Positions 36,682 through 47,552 of a stretch of 57,490 bases of DNA are shown here, in pieces. The DNA lies in assembly GCA_903901875.1 (NCBI GenBank), contig CAIUSO010000131.1:1-57490 (forward strand). The letters are read 5' to 3'. A program made the translations under genes and the position numbers. The notes under the pieces were generated by a model. That model worked only from the letters and a program-made list of their open reading frames with translations, was not told where the DNA came from and did no database searches. How positions within the stretch are numbered: position 1 is the stretch's first letter; each line of letters starts with the position of its first letter. Origin of the DNA: an uncultured Geobacteraceae bacterium (GTDB lineage Bacteria; Desulfobacterota; Desulfuromonadia; Geobacterales; Pseudopelobacteraceae).

Positions 36682-37869
36682 GTGCAAAAGTTTTTATTAT
36701 GCCTCTGTGGAGTGCTCTGTACCGGACTCCTCGGGGCCTGTGGCGGCAGTGGTTCCCCTTCGGTTGTGTCCAAAACCGACCCGAGACTGCAATCATACTC
36801 AACGGCCCAATCCACCTCCATAGGTGGGTCGGTCCAAAAGGGGGCACTCTCGCCCGGCAAGTTTTCCAACTATTCGGTCTCAACCGTCTGGGGGGTGACC
36901 AACAGTCCCGGATTCCGAAATTACAGCAACGGTAATGGTGGCAAGGAACTCTTCAATCATCCGACCGATATTACCACTGCCGACGGCACCGATTTTTATG
37001 TTGTTGACTATCTCAACTACTTAGTGCGCAAGATCACGAAATCGGCTGGTGGAGACGTGGTAACGACGCTGCCTCTTGCCGGGCTTAACTACCCCACCGG
37101 CATCACCATCTATGGCACCAAGCTGTACATCGTCAATTCCGGCAGTAACACCATCCTTGCCTATGACTTGACGACACAAAAGGTCGTCACCATCGGCAGC
37201 CCCCTGGGTCTCCCCGGATACGTTGATTCAACCGACCCCACACTGGCTCTCTTTAACCGCCCTATCGGCATCACAACCGACGGATTCCATCTCTATGTAA
37301 CCGATTACAATAACGCCACCATTCGAAGCATCGATATGAATAACTTTGCCGTGTATACCCATGCCGGTTCACCGCTGCTGCCCGGAAACGCCGACGGTAC
37401 CCAGACCGATGCCCGCTTCAGCCTGCCGGGATACATTACCACCGACGGGAAAGATCTCTATGTTACCGATATCTATAACCGGACAATTCGTAAAGTAGGC
37501 ATTAGAGATGGCATAGTAACCACCATCGCCGGTGCCTCTGGCCAGGTTGGCCCCGACTTCGGTGCCCTTGACGGCAAAGGCACGGCGGCACGCTTCAACC
37601 AGCCGAAGGGTATTACCACCGATGGCACCTATCTCTACGTGAGTGACTCATATCTGAACCTGATCCGGAGAATTAACATCATCGATCTGGGGGATGGCCT
37701 GTACAATGTAACAACCATCGCCGGAACCTTGACCGTTGATGGAGACGGCCATAGCATTGATTCACAACCCGGTCCGGCCAGCTTTGACGCCCCCCTCGGG
37801 CTCACCACCGACGGCACCTCTCTGTACGTCTGTGATACCGGGAGTAATACCATCCGCATGGTGAAGTAA
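36682..37869 (+). CDS. NHL-repeat beta-propeller lipoprotein
   Basis: A 395-residue exported protein. The start is a GTG at 36682 with GGAG six bases upstream. Signal peptide with lipobox LGAC, followed by a low-complexity linker, then about five to six NHL-type repeats of the form ...FNHPTDITTADGTDFYVVDYLN..VRKI, FNRPIGITTDGFHLYVTDYN..IRSI, FSLPGYITTDGKDLYVTDIYN..IRKV, FNQPKGITTDGTYLYVSDSY..IRRI and APLGLTTDGTSLYVCDTG..IRMV. These build a six-bladed propeller at the cell surface or in the periplasm. Function unknown; propellers of this sort often bind proteins or glycans. It follows the RNase gene by 23 bp and may be cotranscribed. Confidence 0.85.
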   Translation: MQKFLLCLCGVLCTGLLGACGGSGSPSVVSKTDPRLQSYSTAQSTSIGGSVQKGALSPGKFSNYSVSTVWGVTNSPGFRNYSNGNGGKELFNHPTDITTADGTDFYVVDYLNYLVRKITKSAGGDVVTTLPLAGLNYPTGITIYGTKLYIVNSGSNTILAYDLTTQKVVTIGSPLGLPGYVDSTDPTLALFNRPIGITTDGFHLYVTDYNNATIRSIDMNNFAVYTHAGSPLLPGNADGTQTDARFSLPGYITTDGKDLYVTDIYNRTIRKVGIRDGIVTTIAGASGQVGPDFGALDGKGTAARFNQPKGITTDGTYLYVSDSYLNLIRRINIIDLGDGLYNVTTIAGTLTVDGDGHSIDSQPGPASFDAPLGLTTDGTSLYVCDTGSNTIRMVK

Positions 37870-37898
37870 TGAAGCGGCTTGCCATTACCCTTTTTTGC

Positions 37899-37927
37899 TT
37901 GACGTGCCGGAATTGAGCGGATACTTT
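37899..37927 (+). promoter_or_regulatory. Promoter upstream of lysS
   Basis: TTGACG (37899-37904), a 17-bp spacer, and TACTTT (37922-37927), about 54 bases before the lysS ATG at 37981. It is the only promoter candidate I see before the long envelope gene cluster. Confidence 0.5.
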
Positions 37928-37980
37928 TAACGACTTGTTTTGCCAGAATCATATTTGTAGTGAAAGGTCGAATTACCACC

Positions 37981-39459
37981 ATGGAAGAACTGAGTGAACT
38001 GTTATTGCAGAGACGCCGCAAGGTAGACGCACTTTGGGAAGCGGGTATCAATCCCTACCCCAATGACTTTAAGCCCCAGCATACTTCGGCCGACCTGATT
38101 GCCGAATATGGCAACGTGGAACAGCTTGATGCTTCCGATGTCACCATACGGGTCGCCGGGCGAATACTTGCGCGGAGATCCTTTGGCAAAGCCGCTTTTA
38201 TTCAACTTCAAGACCGGAAGGGACGGCTCCAGCTCTATATAAAGAAAGATGAAATCGGCGAAGAGGCTTTTGCCAATTTTGAATCATTCGACATTGGGGA
38301 TATTGTCGGGGCAGAAGGTTATCCGTTCCGCACCAAGACCGGCGAGCTGTCTCTGCATGTGCGGATGATTCGCCTGCTGGTGAAATCCCTGCTGCCACTA
38401 CCGGAAAAATTCCACGGACTGACCGATGTTGAAACCCGTTACCGGCAACGGTACGTTGACCTGATTGTCAACCCCGATGCCCGTGAGATTTTTTTCAAAC
38501 GTTCGCGGATCGTCAATCTGATACGGAGCTTCATGGCCGGGCGCGACTTTTTGGAAGTGGAAACCCCCATGATGCACCAGATTCCGGGGGGAGCTGCCGC
38601 CAGGCCGTTTATCACCCATCACAACACCCTTGACATGGAGCTCTATCTCCGGATCGCACCTGAGTTGTACCTGAAGCGTCTGGTTGTCGGCGGACTTGAC
38701 CGGGTGTTTGAAATTAACCGTAACTTCCGGAACGAAGGGATCTCCGTACGCCATAACCCCGAATTCACCATGATGGAGTTCTATCAGGCCTATGCAACTT
38801 ACGAGGACTTGATGGACTTCACGGAGGAACTTTTTTGCCATGTGGCCCAAGAGATTCTTGGCACCCTGGACTTCACTAACCAGGGACTGGACATCAGCTT
38901 TCAGCGCCCCTGGAAACGACTGACGGTCCGTGAGGCGATTCTTGAGTATGGCGATGTGGAGGCAGCCCAGCTTGATGACCGGGATCTGGCATATTCCTAC
39001 GCCCGCAGTATCGGCCTGTCCCTGCCGGAGAACATCACCTATGGCAAGCTGGTGATGGAAATTTTTGAAGAGGTTGCCGAGCATAAACTGATTCAGCCCA
39101 CATTCATTACCGCCTATCCAACCGAGGTTTCACCGCTCTCCCGCAAGAACGATCAGAACCCGGATATTGTCGACCGTTTCGAGCTGATCATTGGGGGGCG
39201 TGAAATAGCCAATGCCTTCTCCGAGTTAAATGACCCGATAGATCAGAAAGAACGTTTTCTGGCCCAGGTTGCTGAAAAGGACAAGGGAGATGAAGAGGCC
39301 CACTACATGGATGAAGATTACGTCCGCGCCCTGGAGTACGGCCTTCCGCCGACCGCCGGCGAAGGTATCGGCATTGATCGGCTGGTCATGTTGCTGACCG
39401 ATTCTCCGTCAATACGTGATGTCATTCTCTTTCCCCAACTGCGTAAGGAAGTAAAATAG
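37981..39459 (+). CDS. lysS: Lysyl-tRNA synthetase, class II
   Basis: A 492-residue class IIb synthetase that charges tRNA-Lys. The OB-fold anticodon-binding domain occupies about residues 55-150 ([27 protein letters not shown]), followed by the catalytic domain with motif 1 ([20 protein letters not shown]), motif 2 ([20 protein letters not shown]) and motif 3 ([20 protein letters not shown]). The ATG at 37981 gives the common MEELSELL start; a GTG seven codons earlier is possible. It heads the block leading into lolC/E with only three bases between stop and next start. Confidence 0.97.
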   Translation: MEELSELLLQRRRKVDALWEAGINPYPNDFKPQHTSADLIAEYGNVEQLDASDVTIRVAGRILARRSFGKAAFIQLQDRKGRLQLYIKKDEIGEEAFANFESFDIGDIVGAEGYPFRTKTGELSLHVRMIRLLVKSLLPLPEKFHGLTDVETRYRQRYVDLIVNPDAREIFFKRSRIVNLIRSFMAGRDFLEVETPMMHQIPGGAAARPFITHHNTLDMELYLRIAPELYLKRLVVGGLDRVFEINRNFRNEGISVRHNPEFTMMEFYQAYATYEDLMDFTEELFCHVAQEILGTLDFTNQGLDISFQRPWKRLTVREAILEYGDVEAAQLDDRDLAYSYARSIGLSLPENITYGKLVMEIFEEVAEHKLIQPTFITAYPTEVSPLSRKNDQNPDIVDRFELIIGGREIANAFSELNDPIDQKERFLAQVAEKDKGDEEAHYMDEDYVRALEYGLPPTAGEGIGIDRLVMLLTDSPSIRDVILFPQLRKEVK

Positions 39460-39462
39460 ACC

Positions 39463-40722
39463 ATGCCATTCGAACTGCTCATCGGTTTACGCTATCTGAA
39501 GGCGAAGCGTAAATCTACATTTATCTCCATCATCACTTTTATTTCCACCGCCGGAGTGGCCTTGGGCGTCATGGCTCTCATCGTTGTCCTGGCCGTCATG
39601 ACCGGCTTTGAAGATGACCTGAAGGAAAAAATTCTCGGCACCAATGCCCATATCGTCGTCACCACCAATGGACCGATGGATGACTACCAGACGATTATGG
39701 ACCGGCTGAAAGCGATCAAGGGGGTACAGGCCGTTACCCCCTTCATCTACAATCAGGTCATGCTCTCGTCGGGTAAAAATGTCTCCGGCGTGGTTCTGAG
39801 GGGTATCGATGTGGTAACAGATCAGCAGGTTACCCGTCTCAGCAAGTCAATTGTGGAAGGGAGCGTCGAGGACCTTGAAAACGGTAAATTCAGGGGACCG
39901 GACCCGATTCCCGGCCTGATGGTTGGCAAGGAACTGGCAAAACATCTCGGTCTGTTCCTTAACGATAAAGTAAATGTCATTTCACCAACCGGCAATCTGA
40001 CCCCCCTCGGCATGATGCCCCGCATGAAGCAATTCAGAATCACCGGCATTTTCAATACCGGCATGTTCGAGTATGACTCAACCTTGGCCTATGTCAGCTT
40101 ACGGCAGGCCCAGCAGTTTTTTGATCTGGACGATACGGTCACCGGAATCCAGTTGAGAGTTGAAGATGTCTATCATACCGACGAACTGGCCCGTGAAATC
40201 AATAACACCATGGGGGGGAATCTCTCTGCCCGTGACTGGATGCAGATGAATAAAAATATTCTCTTTGCCCTGAAAACGGAAAAAGTCGTCATGTTTGTAA
40301 TCCTGACCTTGATTGTACTGGTGGCCGCCTTTGGTATCGCCTCCACACTCTTCATGGTGGTTATGGAGAAAACCAGGGATATTGCCATTCTCAAATCAAT
40401 GGGGGCCACCTCTTCCAGTATCATGAAGATTTTTATCCTCGAAGGATTGATTATCGGGGTCATCGGCACCATCGTGGGGGTAGGCTCGGGTCTGCTCATC
40501 GCCCGCAACCTGGAACCGATCATTGCGTTTATCCAGAAAGTAACCGGACAGAACTTTTTCAGCAAAGATATCTACTATCTGGATCACTTCCCCTCCCTGG
40601 TGGTACAGTCCGATGTGGTACTCATTTCAGTGACCGCCGTACTCATTTCCTTCCTGGCAACCATCTACCCTGCCTGGCAGGCTTCCCGGATGCTCCCGGC
40701 GGAGGCACTCCGTTATGAGTAA
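39463..40722 (+). CDS. lolC: Lipoprotein-releasing system permease LolC/LolE
   Basis: A 419-residue inner-membrane protein of the FtsX/MacB-like family. One N-terminal helix ([22 protein letters not shown]), a large periplasmic domain (about residues 50-265), then three C-terminal helices ([21 protein letters not shown] and following). It forms the LolCDE-type complex that extracts mature lipoproteins from the inner membrane for transfer to LolA. Only one such gene is present beside lolD, which fits the homodimeric LolF-type arrangement seen outside the gammaproteobacteria, although a second copy elsewhere cannot be excluded. Its 3' end overlaps lolD by eight bases. Confidence 0.93.
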   Translation: MPFELLIGLRYLKAKRKSTFISIITFISTAGVALGVMALIVVLAVMTGFEDDLKEKILGTNAHIVVTTNGPMDDYQTIMDRLKAIKGVQAVTPFIYNQVMLSSGKNVSGVVLRGIDVVTDQQVTRLSKSIVEGSVEDLENGKFRGPDPIPGLMVGKELAKHLGLFLNDKVNVISPTGNLTPLGMMPRMKQFRITGIFNTGMFEYDSTLAYVSLRQAQQFFDLDDTVTGIQLRVEDVYHTDELAREINNTMGGNLSARDWMQMNKNILFALKTEKVVMFVILTLIVLVAAFGIASTLFMVVMEKTRDIAILKSMGATSSSIMKIFILEGLIIGVIGTIVGVGSGLLIARNLEPIIAFIQKVTGQNFFSKDIYYLDHFPSLVVQSDVVLISVTAVLISFLATIYPAWQASRMLPAEALRYE

Positions 40723-41395
40723 TCTTCTCGAAGTCCGTGGACTGTGCAAAACATACGACACCGGCTCAAACCTGCTTGAAGTTCTGAAAGGGATAGATCT
40801 GGATCTTCAGGAGGGGACAACGACCGCACTGGTGGGAGCATCCGGTGCCGGCAAGAGTACTCTGCTGCACCTGCTGGGTGCCCTGGATCGGCCCACCACC
40901 GGTACGGTCCATTTCCGCGGTGAGAATATCTTCAAAAAAAATGATAAGCAACTGGCCGATTTCAGAAATCTCAGCATCGGTTTCGTGTTCCAGTTTCACC
41001 ACCTGCTGCCTGAGTTCACCGCCCTTGAAAACGTCATGATGCCGGCACTCATCGGCAGGGTTCCCCGTCAGCAGGCATATGAAACGGCGGCATCCCTTCT
41101 GGAGGATGTGGGCCTTGCTGCCCGCATGACCCATCGTCCGGGTGAACTCTCCGGCGGAGAGCAACAGCGGGTTGCCATTGCCAGGGCATTGGCACGGGAA
41201 CCGGCACTGCTCCTTGCGGACGAGCCGACCGGAAATCTCGATATGAAGACAAGTGAAGGCATACACGCAATGTTAACCGGGCTGCAGACAAAAAGAGGCT
41301 TGACGCTGGTTGTCGTAACTCATAATGAGCTGCTGGCCGCAGCCATGGGGAGCACCATACACCTCCTCGATGGCCGGGTGGAGAAGACTTCGTGA
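40715..41395 (+). CDS. lolD: Lipoprotein-releasing system ATPase LolD
   Basis: A 226-residue ABC ATPase. Walker [11 protein letters not shown]-loop [13 protein letters not shown], signature [15 protein letters not shown], Walker [13 protein letters not shown] and H-loop VVVTHN are all present. It powers lipoprotein release by LolC/E. It overlaps the upstream permease gene by eight bases and the downstream bamA by four (GTGA), so the three are probably translated together. Confidence 0.96.
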   Translation: MSNLLEVRGLCKTYDTGSNLLEVLKGIDLDLQEGTTTALVGASGAGKSTLLHLLGALDRPTTGTVHFRGENIFKKNDKQLADFRNLSIGFVFQFHHLLPEFTALENVMMPALIGRVPRQQAYETAASLLEDVGLAARMTHRPGELSGGEQQRVAIARALAREPALLLADEPTGNLDMKTSEGIHAMLTGLQTKRGLTLVVVTHNELLAAAMGSTIHLLDGRVEKTS

Positions 41396-43713
41396 TTTTT
41401 ATGGGACAAGCACCCCGGTTCATCGGGACGTTTTCACTGCTCTGTGCATTAGTGCTTACTTTTTCCACCCAGGCTCGGGCTGAAGGTGAAAAGCTGGTAG
41501 AAATCAAAATTCAGGGTAACAAGCGCATCGATACTGCGGCAATCTTGAACACGGTCAAATTGCATGCCGGTGATATTCTCTCCGACGAGAAGACCGATCA
41601 GGATATTCGCGCCATTTATAAAATGGGACATTTTCAGGATGTCCAGACCCTGAAGGAAGAATCGCCCAAGGGCACCGTTTTGATTTTCTCCGTTCTGGAA
41701 AAGCCGATCGTTCGTGAAATCACCTTTGAGGGTAATAAGGAGATCACCACCGAAAAGCTGAAAGAAGCCCTTGAATTTCGCCAGAATTCAGTCCTTTCTT
41801 CAAAAGATCTGGCCAAGAGTCTGGCAAAAATAAAGAAATTATACGGTGATGAGGGATATTACCTGGCTGAGGTGCAGAGCGAAGTCAAGAACAAATCTGC
41901 CACCGAACTCACCGTACTGCTCAAGGTCACCGAAGGGGAAAAGATACTCATACAATCGATCATCTTTGACGGCATAAAAGCATTCAGCAGCAGCAAGCTG
42001 CAAAAGGTGATGGAGACGAAGGAAAAATGGCTTTTTTCCTGGCTGACCGGAGCCGGCACCTACAAAGAAGAGGTACTGAAGAATGATGCCCTGCTTCTTT
42101 CGGATCATTACCTTAACAACGGCTATGTCAATGTCAAGGTCGGTGAACCGGTGGTTAAACTTGATACGACAAAGAGCTTCCTGACGGTAACCATCGGCAT
42201 AACGGAGGGTGAACAGTTTCGCATAGGAACCATCGGCTTTAAAGGTGATCTGCTGGACCCGGAACCGGAGCTGCGTAAAAAGCTTAAAAGTGAAGTGGGG
42301 GAACTGTTCAACCGTTCACTCCTCCGTACCGACATCGGCACCCTGACCGACGTTTACGGAGACAAGGGATATGCCTTCGCAACAATTAACCCCTTGTCTC
42401 ACCTTGATCCGGCTAAAAAACTCATCGATATGACCTTTGATGTTGAGAAAGGGGAACTGGTCTCCATTGAACGGATCAATATCGCCGGTAACCCCAAAAC
42501 CCGCGACAAGGTTATCCGTCGTGAATTGAGGGTTTCAGAAACCGGTCTGTACAGTTCCACCGGTTTGAAACGAAGTAAACAGAACTTGATGAACCTCGGT
42601 TTTTTTGAGGAGGCCAATGTTGCAACCGCAAAAGGGAGTGCCTCCAACAAGCTCAACGTCAATGTTGACGTCAAGGAAAAGCCGACCGGCTCCTTCAGTA
42701 TCGGCGGCGGCTACAGTTCCCTTGACGGTGCCATTATTCAGGGTTCGGTTCAGCAGAGCAACTTCCTTGGTCTGGGATTGAAAGCCAACCTTTCCGGTGC
42801 CTTCGGCAAAACATCCCAGACCTATTCATTGGGTTTGACCGATCCCTATTTCATGGACACCAAATGGACCCTGGGGGGTGACATTTACCGTTCTGAGAGG
42901 ATCTACACCGATTATACCCGGCGACTCACCGGTGGTGACATTAAGGGGGGGTACCCGATTTCCGACTTCATCGGCACCTTTGTCATGTACAAACTAGAGT
43001 TCAAGGAACTCTACAACCCGAGCACCGCCTATCAGGAACTCCACGATTTCGACATTAACAACGCCTATCCACTTGACAAAACGGTCACCAGTTCCCTCTA
43101 CACCAGCATTACCCATAATAATACCGATTACCGGATAGATCCTTCCACCGGCATGATAAACTCCTTTTCCGTTGAATATGCCGGTCTGGGAGGAGATAAC
43201 AAATTTTCCCGACTCACCCTGGACAATACCTATTTCTATCCACTCTACAAGAAACTCCGCTTTTCGACAAAACTGACCCTCGGCACCATTATCGATGTGG
43301 GCAAACCGGTCCCGATTGACGAGAAATTCTACCTTGGTGGTATTAACCTCTGCGGGTACAAAGTTAGGACCGTTTCGCCGATCCACAACCAACTGGTTCT
43401 GGATGTCGTCAATAACAAGTCTATCCAGCAGGTATTCATGGGGGGAAGCAATGAAGTTGCCGGCAACGCCGAATTCACATTCCCGCTGGTTGCCGATGTG
43501 GGACTCAAAGGAGCACTGTTTTTTGATTATGGCAATTCATTTGACGATGCCTCCCAACTGTTTGACACCATGTTGACCAGTTATGGCTTCGGTATTCGCT
43601 GGTCATCCCCGATCGGCCCACTGCGACTTGAGTACGGCATACCGATCAATCCGCGTAAAGACATCGACAGTAAATCGGGGCGACTCGAATTTACCTTTGG
43701 TACCATGTTCTGA
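41392..43713 (+). CDS. bamA: Outer membrane protein assembly factor BamA
   Basis: A 773-residue Omp85 protein, the core of the BAM complex that folds beta-barrel proteins into the outer membrane. Signal peptide (about 1-30, ending TQARAEG), five POTRA-like repeats to about residue 430 (for example [54 protein letters not shown]), then a C-terminal barrel with [18 protein letters not shown] and the lid-loop RF-type segment, ending with Phe ([10 protein letters not shown]) as expected for a BAM substrate. The GTG at 41392 overlaps the lolD stop with GGAG eight bases before it; an ATG nine bases later is possible. Confidence 0.96.
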   Translation: MIFMGQAPRFIGTFSLLCALVLTFSTQARAEGEKLVEIKIQGNKRIDTAAILNTVKLHAGDILSDEKTDQDIRAIYKMGHFQDVQTLKEESPKGTVLIFSVLEKPIVREITFEGNKEITTEKLKEALEFRQNSVLSSKDLAKSLAKIKKLYGDEGYYLAEVQSEVKNKSATELTVLLKVTEGEKILIQSIIFDGIKAFSSSKLQKVMETKEKWLFSWLTGAGTYKEEVLKNDALLLSDHYLNNGYVNVKVGEPVVKLDTTKSFLTVTIGITEGEQFRIGTIGFKGDLLDPEPELRKKLKSEVGELFNRSLLRTDIGTLTDVYGDKGYAFATINPLSHLDPAKKLIDMTFDVEKGELVSIERINIAGNPKTRDKVIRRELRVSETGLYSSTGLKRSKQNLMNLGFFEEANVATAKGSASNKLNVNVDVKEKPTGSFSIGGGYSSLDGAIIQGSVQQSNFLGLGLKANLSGAFGKTSQTYSLGLTDPYFMDTKWTLGGDIYRSERIYTDYTRRLTGGDIKGGYPISDFIGTFVMYKLEFKELYNPSTAYQELHDFDINNAYPLDKTVTSSLYTSITHNNTDYRIDPSTGMINSFSVEYAGLGGDNKFSRLTLDNTYFYPLYKKLRFSTKLTLGTIIDVGKPVPIDEKFYLGGINLCGYKVRTVSPIHNQLVLDVVNNKSIQQVFMGGSNEVAGNAEFTFPLVADVGLKGALFFDYGNSFDDASQLFDTMLTSYGFGIRWSSPIGPLRLEYGIPINPRKDIDSKSGRLEFTFGTMF

Positions 43714-43768
43714 TTCACGTTATACTGCACGGGCTGATTGCCCATAACTACTAAAGGAGATTATTTTC

Positions 43769-44284
43769 ATGAAACGGGGATTTCTGTTAGGTTTTTTACT
43801 TGTCTGTATCGCATCAACATCCGTCTGTGCGGCTGACATCAAACTCGGCTACATTGACATGCAGCGAGCCCTCAACGGCTCCGATGCCGGTAAGGCAGCC
43901 AAAGAGCAATTGGCTTCGAAAGTCAAGAAGTATCAGGAAGAGATTAATGTAAAGCAGGAAGAGCTGAAGAAACTTAAGGAAGAGCTTGAAAAGCAGGCAG
44001 CCATGCTGTCCGACAGCGCACGAAGCTCACGGGAAAAAGAGTATCAGAACAAACTTAAAGATTTCCAGCGCTTTACCAAAGATGCCCAGGAAGAGTTGCA
44101 GGGAAAGGATGAAGAACTGACCCGCAAGATTCTTGAGGGGATGGAAAAAGTAATTCAGGAATATGGGCGGCTACAGGGATTTACTTTCATTTTTGTCAAA
44201 AGTGAAGGTATGCTCTATGTCAATGAATCTGCCGATCTCACCGAAGAAGTCTTGAAGCTGTATAACTCCAACAGAAAGAAGTAA
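43769..44284 (+). CDS. skp: Periplasmic chaperone Skp/OmpH
   Basis: A 171-residue exported protein with a signal peptide ([20 protein letters not shown]), the typical start of the mature part [20 protein letters not shown], and two long coiled-coil arms rich in Lys and Glu (residues about 45-110). Skp escorts unfolded outer-membrane proteins to BAM. AAAGGAG precedes the ATG, and the gene lies 55 bp after bamA, the usual order with lpxD following. Confidence 0.94.
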   Translation: MKRGFLLGFLLVCIASTSVCAADIKLGYIDMQRALNGSDAGKAAKEQLASKVKKYQEEINVKQEELKKLKEELEKQAAMLSDSARSSREKEYQNKLKDFQRFTKDAQEELQGKDEELTRKILEGMEKVIQEYGRLQGFTFIFVKSEGMLYVNESADLTEEVLKLYNSNRKK

Positions 44285-44288
44285 GCCC

Positions 44289-45341
44289 ATGGCACAGACC
44301 TACACCGTTACCGAACTTGCAGAGTTACTTGGCGGCGTCGTCCAGGGAGACGGCACCGTTGCTATTTCCGGTCTTGGCAGCCTTGAAACCGCCGGACCGA
44401 CCGAGCTTACTTTTCTTGCCAACCCGAGATATGCGTCAAAAGTCGGGGAAACAGCCGCCGGTGCCGTCCTTATGACTGCAGGTGGTGAACGGCATGGCAG
44501 GTGTGCCATTGAGGTGGCCAATCCCTATCTCTGTTTTGCCAAACTGTTGACCCTGTTCTACACCCGGCCCCATGAAACGTTGGGAGTGCTACCGCTGGCG
44601 GTTGTCGATGGGTCGGCCACCATTGGCGAAGGGACCACCATCTATCCGGGGGCTTTTGTCGGCAGGAATACCGTCATCGGTGCCCGCTCCGTCATCTATC
44701 CGGGGGCGGTAATCTATGAAAATGTCGTTATTGGCGAGGATTGCACCATCCACGCCACAGCGGTCATCAGAGAACGGTGCCAGATCGGTAATCGCTGCAT
44801 TATTCAGCCCGGTGCCGTTATCGGTTCCGATGGCTTTGGCTATGCACCGGATGGGGCCACGTACTACCGCATCCCGCAGATCGGCATTGTCATTCTTGAC
44901 GATGATGTCGAGATCGGTGCCAACAGCTGTATTGATCGGGCCGCCATCGAAACGACCCGCATCGGCCGCGGGACAAAGCTGGATAATCTGGTGCAAATTG
45001 CCCATAACTGCAAAATTGGTGAAGATTGTATGATTGTCTCCCAGGTCGGTATTTCGGGCAGTGCTAAAATCGGCAATCACGTTACCCTGGCTGGTCAGGT
45101 CGGGGTTGCCGGCCATCTCACCATCGGCGACAATGTACTGGTCGGTGCCCAATCCGGTGTACCCAGCTCCCTGCCTGCCAATGCTGCCTACAGCGGCACG
45201 CCGACCATGCCCCACAAGGAATGGTTGAAATCGGCACTGATGGTTCCCCGTTTGCCTGAATTGAAAAAAACCGTATCTTCACTTGAAAAACGGATTGCAG
45301 AACTGGAGTCCCGTTTGAATCAAACCGCTCAGGAGAGTTAA
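44289..45341 (+). CDS. lpxD: UDP-3-O-acyl-glucosamine N-acyltransferase LpxD
   Basis: A 350-residue enzyme adding the second acyl chain in lipid A synthesis. N-terminal uridine-binding domain ([13 protein letters not shown]), then left-handed beta-helix hexapeptide repeats, with the catalytic His in [20 protein letters not shown] and a C-terminal helix ([19 protein letters not shown]). The length is usual. If the gnnA/gnnB pair downstream is active, LpxD would add its acyl group to a 2,3-diamino sugar derivative. It follows skp by four bases. Confidence 0.97.
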   Translation: MAQTYTVTELAELLGGVVQGDGTVAISGLGSLETAGPTELTFLANPRYASKVGETAAGAVLMTAGGERHGRCAIEVANPYLCFAKLLTLFYTRPHETLGVLPLAVVDGSATIGEGTTIYPGAFVGRNTVIGARSVIYPGAVIYENVVIGEDCTIHATAVIRERCQIGNRCIIQPGAVIGSDGFGYAPDGATYYRIPQIGIVILDDDVEIGANSCIDRAAIETTRIGRGTKLDNLVQIAHNCKIGEDCMIVSQVGISGSAKIGNHVTLAGQVGVAGHLTIGDNVLVGAQSGVPSSLPANAAYSGTPTMPHKEWLKSALMVPRLPELKKTVSSLEKRIAELESRLNQTAQES

Positions 45342-45342
45342 T

Positions 45343-45786
45343 ATGCAACTGGATATTAATGAAATAATGAAAATCCTTCCCCATCGCTACCCGTTTCTCA
45401 TGGTTGATAAAATAGTTGAGGTTGATCATGGCAAGCGCTGTGTCGGCATTAAAAACGTCACCATCAATGAGCCTTTTTTCCAGGGACATTTTCCCGGTCA
45501 CCCGGTTATGCCGGGAGTTCTTATCATCGAAGCAATGGCCCAGGTCGCCGGTATCATGGCCTATCTGGCTTCCGATGAAGCGACCCGTGCCAAGGTTACC
45601 TATTTCTTGGCAATCGACAATGCCCGATTCCGAAAACCGGTATCCCCCGGCGACCAGCTCCGTATCGAGGTGGTTACTACCATGAACAGAAGGGGAATCT
45701 GGGGGGTTGAAGGGAAGGCTTTTGTGGGTGACACCTTGGTAACCGAGGCGGACCTGAAGGCAACCTTTGCCGATTCACCAAAATAA
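45343..45786 (+). CDS. fabZ: 3-hydroxyacyl-ACP dehydratase FabZ
   Basis: A 147-residue hotdog-fold dehydratase of fatty acid synthesis. [13 protein letters not shown] and the catalytic block [20 protein letters not shown] (His and Glu) are clear. Its presence between lpxD and lpxA is the classical arrangement: FabZ and LpxA/LpxD compete for the same 3-hydroxyacyl-ACP pool. Starts one base after the lpxD stop. A hairpin follows in the 45-bp gap before lpxA. Confidence 0.97.
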   Translation: MQLDINEIMKILPHRYPFLMVDKIVEVDHGKRCVGIKNVTINEPFFQGHFPGHPVMPGVLIIEAMAQVAGIMAYLASDEATRAKVTYFLAIDNARFRKPVSPGDQLRIEVVTTMNRRGIWGVEGKAFVGDTLVTEADLKATFADSPK

Positions 45787-45791
45787 TTTTC

Positions 45792-45816
45792 TGATCCCCT
45801 GTTTTATCGGGGATCA
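45792..45816 (+). promoter_or_regulatory. Hairpin between fabZ and lpxA
   Basis: An 8-bp perfect stem (TGATCCCC at 45792-45799, complement at 45809-45816) with a 9-base loop lies in the only gap in the lpx block. It lacks a downstream T-run, so it is not an intrinsic terminator. It may affect transcript processing or stability, or relative expression of the two sides. Confidence 0.45.
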
Positions 45817-45831
45817 TACGGGAGAACCACA

Positions 45832-46611
45832 ATGATCCACCCGACTGCAATAATAGACTCAACGGCATCACTGGCTTCAAACGTAGAGGTAGGTCCCTAT
45901 GCCATCATTGGCAAACATGTTACCATCGGGGCCGGCAGCTCTGTCGGTGCCCATGCCGTTGTTGGTGACTGGACCGAACTGGGTGAAGATAACAAGCTGT
46001 TCCCTCAATCATCGGTCGGTGCTCCGCCCCAGGACCTCAAATATCACGGCGAGGAGTGCTGGACCCGCCTCGGTAATGGCAACATGGTTCGGGAATTTGC
46101 CACGATCCATCGCGGTACCGTCACCGGACACGCAGAAACAGTGGTCGGAAGCAACAACCTCTTCATGGCCTATTCCCATGTTGCCCACGACTGCGTAATC
46201 GGCAGCAATATCGTCATGGCCAACGTGGCCACCCTGGCCGGACATGTTACCGTTGAGGACAATGTCATTATCGGTGGCCTCGTGGCAGTACACCAGTTCT
46301 CACGCATCGGAGCCCACGCCATGGTCGGTGGCGGTACCATGGTCGGCATGGACATCCTCCCCTTCACCATAGCCACCTCAAACAGACGGGAAGCCCAACT
46401 GCGGGGCCTCAACCTGATCGGCCTCAAGCGGCGCGGTTTCTCCGAAGAAACCATCTCTAACCTGAAAAGTGCCTATAAAACCCTTTTCATGGCCAAACTG
46501 AAACTCCCCGACGCCATCGCCCGTATCACGAAAGAGATCTGCAACTGCCCGGAAGTTGACTACCTTCTTGCTTTTATCAACTCAACCCAACGGGGCATCT
46601 GCAAAGGATGA
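45832..46611 (+). CDS. lpxA: UDP-N-acetylglucosamine acyltransferase LpxA (possibly acting on the 3-amino analogue)
   Basis: A 259-residue hexapeptide-repeat acyltransferase, first step of lipid A synthesis. Beta-helix sequence IHPTAIIDSTASLASNVEVG, substrate segment SVGAPPQDLKYHGE, and the catalytic His in YSHVAHDCVIGSNIVMANVA are visible, with the C-terminal helical part including SNRREAQLRGLNLIGLKRRG. It overlaps the next gene by four bases. Since the following genes resemble gnnA and gnnB, this enzyme may use UDP-GlcNAc3N and form an amide rather than an ester, as established for some other bacteria with that gene order. Confidence 0.95.
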   Translation: MIHPTAIIDSTASLASNVEVGPYAIIGKHVTIGAGSSVGAHAVVGDWTELGEDNKLFPQSSVGAPPQDLKYHGEECWTRLGNGNMVREFATIHRGTVTGHAETVVGSNNLFMAYSHVAHDCVIGSNIVMANVATLAGHVTVEDNVIIGGLVAVHQFSRIGAHAMVGGGTMVGMDILPFTIATSNRREAQLRGLNLIGLKRRGFSEETISNLKSAYKTLFMAKLKLPDAIARITKEICNCPEVDYLLAFINSTQRGICKG

Positions 46612-47552
46612 ATATGCTGAGAACTGCGGTCATCGGTGTGGGCTATCTGGGAAATTTCCATGCCCAAAAATATGCGCAAAACCCCTCTGTGGAACTGGTT
46701 GGGGTGGTTGATAACGATCTGAAGCGGGCCGAGCAGATCGCCGCAGCCCTCGGCACCTCTGCTTTTACCGACCACCGAGATCTGATCGGCAAGGTTGATG
46801 CTGTCAGTGTCGTGGTGCCGACCCAGTTCCATCACGCCGTGGCCCGTGACTTTCTCGCTGCCGGCGTTCATGTGCTCATCGAGAAGCCGATCACCGTTAC
46901 CATTGAAGAGGCCGATGAATTAATCGCCTTGGCAGCAAAAAGCGGGGCTGTATTTCAGGTCGGGCACCTTGAACGGTTTAATCCGGTCCTTCAGGCACTT
47001 GACGGTGTGCTCCAGGAGCCGCTCTTCATCGAGTCGGTACGCATCGCCCCCTTTAAACCACGGGGCACCGATGTCAATGTGGTGCTGGATCTGATGATCC
47101 ATGACATCGAAATAATCCAGCATATCGTTAAATCGCCCGTTGAGCGGGTTGACGCCGTCGGCGCACCGGTATTTACCGGCGAGGAAGATATTGCCAATGC
47201 CCGTATTCTCTTTGAAAACGGCTGTGTAGCCAATGTCACGGCCAGCAGAATCAGCTTGAAAAGTGAACGAAAAATGCGGATTTTTCAACGTAATGCCTAC
47301 ATAACCCTCGATTTTCAAAACCGCAAATTACTGGTTGCCCAGAAGGGGGACGGGGAACTGTTCCCCGGAGTGCCCAATGTGAAGGTTGACGAGCGGGAGT
47401 TGGGTGAAGCCGATGCACTGCGCAGTGAAATAGAATCGTTTCTTGACGCCATCAGGGAAGGCAAAGAACCCCAGGTAAGTGGCCGCGACGGCAGAATGGC
47501 ACTTGAAACAGCCCTCAAAATCAATCTCAGCCTTGACAGGAGAACCCTATGA
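46608..47552 (+). CDS. gnnA: Gfo/Idh/MocA oxidoreductase, GnnA-like (UDP-GlcNAc 3-dehydrogenase)
   Basis: A 314-residue NAD(P)-dependent dehydrogenase. The Rossmann motif VIGVGYLGNFHAQKYA and the family block EKPITVTIEEADELI with VGHLERFNPV are clear. Its place between lpxA and lpxB, directly followed by a DegT-type aminotransferase, matches gnnA of Acidithiobacillus ferrooxidans, which oxidises UDP-GlcNAc at C3 to prepare for transamination to UDP-GlcNAc3N. The assignment comes from context and family; activity is not proved. Four-base overlaps join it to both neighbours. Confidence 0.75.
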   Translation: MNMLRTAVIGVGYLGNFHAQKYAQNPSVELVGVVDNDLKRAEQIAAALGTSAFTDHRDLIGKVDAVSVVVPTQFHHAVARDFLAAGVHVLIEKPITVTIEEADELIALAAKSGAVFQVGHLERFNPVLQALDGVLQEPLFIESVRIAPFKPRGTDVNVVLDLMIHDIEIIQHIVKSPVERVDAVGAPVFTGEEDIANARILFENGCVANVTASRISLKSERKMRIFQRNAYITLDFQNRKLLVAQKGDGELFPGVPNVKVDERELGEADALRSEIESFLDAIREGKEPQVSGRDGRMALETALKINLSLDRRTL

